A stretch of DNA of 64,000 nucleotides from positions 124,001 to 188,000 of the forward strand of contig NZ_LGEA01000136.1 of the NCBI RefSeq assembly GCF_001280065.1, in the 5' to 3' direction. Shown here piece after piece: positions 62,453 to 64,000 of this stretch. The number at the start of each line of letters is the position of its first letter. Position 1 is the stretch's first letter. The position numbers and the translations under genes were made by a program. The stretch is from Streptomyces sp. NRRL B-1140. Its GTDB lineage: Bacteria; Actinomycetota; Actinomycetes; Streptomycetales; Streptomycetaceae. The notes beneath the pieces were generated by a model. It had not been told where the DNA came from. It was given only the letters and a program-made list of their open reading frames with translations, and searched no databases.

Positions 62453-64000
62453 TGGCGACCATCACCGCGTCCCCGCCGCGCGTCGGCCTGCCCGCCTTCC
62501 TCAAGCACCGGGCCGTGCACAAGCTGCTGCTGCTCGCCGTGGCCGCCGCGATCCTGGTCCCCCTGGCCAACGCCCGCTGGGCGAGCGGCAGCTGGCCGGC
62601 CGCCCTGACCGTCGACTTCTCCCAGCCGCTCGCCAAGGCCAGCGACTGGATCATCGACAACCGCGACAGCCACCCGCTGTTCCTCTACTTCTTCGGCCAC
62701 GTCAGCAACGTCGTCGTCATCGCCGTACGGGCCGTCTACCTCACCCTCCTGGCCGTCGGCTGGGCGGGCGTCACGGCCATCGGCGCGCTGGTCGCCTGGC
62801 GCGTGGCGGGCGTGAAACTGGCGCTCGGCACGGCCGCCGCGTTCCTCACCTGCGGACTGCTCGGCATGTGGGTGCCGACCATGCAGACCCTCGCCCTGAT
62901 GGTCGTCGCGGTCCTCGCGTCGGTCGTCGTGGGTGTGCTGCTCGGTCTCGCAGCCGGTCTGTCCGACCGGATGGACCGCGTCCTGCGCCCGGTCCTGGAC
63001 ACCATGCAGGTGCTGCCGGCCTTCGCCTACCTGCTGCCGGTCGTGCTGATCTTCGGCATCGGCGTCCCGGCGGCCGTCCTGGCCACCGTCATCTACGCCG
63101 CCCCGCCCATGGCCCGCCTGACCTCGCTCGGGCTGCGCGGCGCAGACAAGGGAGTGCTGGAGGCCGTCGAGTCGCTCGGCTCCACCGCGCGCCAGCGCCT
63201 GCTGACCGCCCGGATCCCGCTGGCCCGCAAGGAACTCCTCCTCGGCGTCAACCAGACGATCATGATGGCGCTGTCCATGGCCGTCATCGCGGCCGTCATC
63301 GGCGCGGGCGGTCTCGGTGACCGCGTCTACCAGGCCCTGGCCTCGGTCGACGTCGGCGCCGCGCTCGCCGCCGGCATCCCGATCGTGCTGCTGGCCGTCG
63401 TCCTGGACCGCGTCACCGGCGCGGCGGGGGAGAAGCTCGGCGCCGAACCCGAGCCGCACAGCGGCCGCGGGTGGCTGTTCGCCCTGGCCGGCGTCGTCGT
63501 CGTGGCGGTCGCCGGGCGGCTCGCGGGCCGCCTCGACTGGCCCGACTCCTGGGTCGTCGGCATCGCCGAGCCCGTCAACCGCGCCGTCGACTGGATGACC
63601 GCGCACCTGTACTCGGGCGTCCCCGTCGTCGGCGGCACCGCCGACTGGGCGGGCCACTTCACCACCTGGGTCCTCGACCCGATGCGCAGCGGTCTGCAGG
63701 CGCTGCCCTGGTGGGGCGTCCTGCTGATCGTCGCCGCCCTGGCCTGGGTCATCGGCACCTGGCGCACCGCGCTGACCGCCGTCCTCGCCATGGCCGCGAT
63801 CGGCGTCCTCGGCGTCTGGAAGCCGTCCCTGGACACCCTCTCCCAGGTTCTGGCCGCCGTCGCCGTCACCCTGGTCGTCGGCTTCGCCGTCGGTATCGCC
63901 GCGGCCCGCAGCGACCGCCTGGAGCGGGCCCTGCGCCCGGTCCTGGACGTGTTCCAGACGATGCCACAGTTCGTGTACCTGATCCCGGTCGTCGCCCTGT
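62452..64000 (+). CDS. proW: Glycine betaine/proline ABC permease, double-domain (truncated by window edge)
   Basis: At least 516 residues, running off the window. ATG 62452 overlaps the ATPase stop (TGATG) and has AAGGAGG upstream. The first permease domain spans about 60-310 and holds the EAA-type coupling loop LRGADKGVLEAVESLGSTARQRLL. A second, similar domain begins after about residue 430 (DTLSQVLAAVAVTLVVGFAVGIAAA) and repeats the LRPVLDxxQxxPxFxYLxPVV motif of the first (LRPVLDTMQVLPAFAYLLPVV against LRPVLDVFQTMPQFVYLIPVV, 20 residues each in core). It is therefore a tandem-duplicated permease. The substrate-binding protein probably follows beyond the window. Confidence 0.9.
   Translation, partial: MATITASPPRVGLPAFLKHRAVHKLLLLAVAAAILVPLANARWASGSWPAALTVDFSQPLAKASDWIIDNRDSHPLFLYFFGHVSNVVVIAVRAVYLTLLAVGWAGVTAIGALVAWRVAGVKLALGTAAAFLTCGLLGMWVPTMQTLALMVVAVLASVVVGVLLGLAAGLSDRMDRVLRPVLDTMQVLPAFAYLLPVVLIFGIGVPAAVLATVIYAAPPMARLTSLGLRGADKGVLEAVESLGSTARQRLLTARIPLARKELLLGVNQTIMMALSMAVIAAVIGAGGLGDRVYQALASVDVGAALAAGIPIVLLAVVLDRVTGAAGEKLGAEPEPHSGRGWLFALAGVVVVAVAGRLAGRLDWPDSWVVGIAEPVNRAVDWMTAHLYSGVPVVGGTADWAGHFTTWVLDPMRSGLQALPWWGVLLIVAALAWVIGTWRTALTAVLAMAAIGVLGVWKPSLDTLSQVLAAVAVTLVVGFAVGIAAARSDRLERALRPVLDVFQTMPQFVYLIPVVAL

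Overview
The window reads as chromosomal core sequence from a Streptomyces (high-GC actinomycete). G+C is very high with strong third-position GC bias. GTG and TTG starts are common, several genes look leaderless, and many Ser/Thr kinases, NlpC/P60 hydrolases and PspC-type signalling proteins are present. From memory, the gene order (kinases, gabD2, guaA, pcrA, icmB, sucCD, purNH, folD, mdh, bet genes) matches the S. coelicolor chromosome around SCO4775-SCO4831. I saw no IS element, prophage, CRISPR array, rRNA or tRNA.

Layout. 1-9.7 kb: two Ser/Thr kinases (the first truncated by the window edge), succinic semialdehyde dehydrogenase, a GMC oxidoreductase, a sortase-anchored LAETG surface protein, an unknown membrane protein, and chorismate mutase behind a leader-peptide attenuator. 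9.7-24 kb: guaA, a flavin-fold protein, a class II aldolase, a protein with two histone folds, membrane proteins, a PspC/sensor kinase/response regulator locus, and two NlpC/P60 hydrolases, one under a c-di-AMP (ydaO) riboswitch. 24-30.5 kb: pcrA helicase, an M23 peptidase, a lipase-like hydrolase and icmB. 30.6-39.2 kb: a divergent operon pair, SWIM-DUF5691 to the left and MoxR-DUF5682-small ORF-VWA to the right. 39.4-49.7 kb: a His/Pro-rich secreted protein, a candidate structured RNA, sucCD, an XRE-sigma-like fusion, a PerM/DUF6350 protein, purN and purH. 49.8-64 kb: a kinase with an extracellular peptidoglycan-binding domain, folD, a DUF3017 protein, an XRE-DUF2690 protein, mdh, and a choline/betaine block (betB, betA-like, betaine ABC transporter) cut by the right edge.

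Main points of interest. (1) The gene at 12748-13497 encodes two tandem histone folds resembling an H2A-H2B fusion; each fold keeps the R-x6-D pair of histones. (2) The MoxR/VWA/DUF5682/SWIM/DUF5691 cluster is driven by two divergent promoters matching the mycobacterial RecA-independent DNA-damage (PafBC) consensus, TTGTCRGTG-N8-TAnnnT. The same motif sits at pcrA in this window, so the cluster is probably a damage-induced system. It also contains an overlooked 47-codon ORF coupled at both ends. (3) Chorismate mutase is preceded by a leaderless Phe/Tyr-containing leader peptide and a 15-bp terminator hairpin. (4) Upstream of sucC are five consecutive hairpins with a G-U pair that indicates + strand transcription.

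Metabolically the window links the TCA cycle (sucCD, mdh, gabD2), purine and one-carbon metabolism (guaA, purN, purH, folD), aromatic biosynthesis and osmoprotection. The rest is cell-envelope maintenance and signalling.
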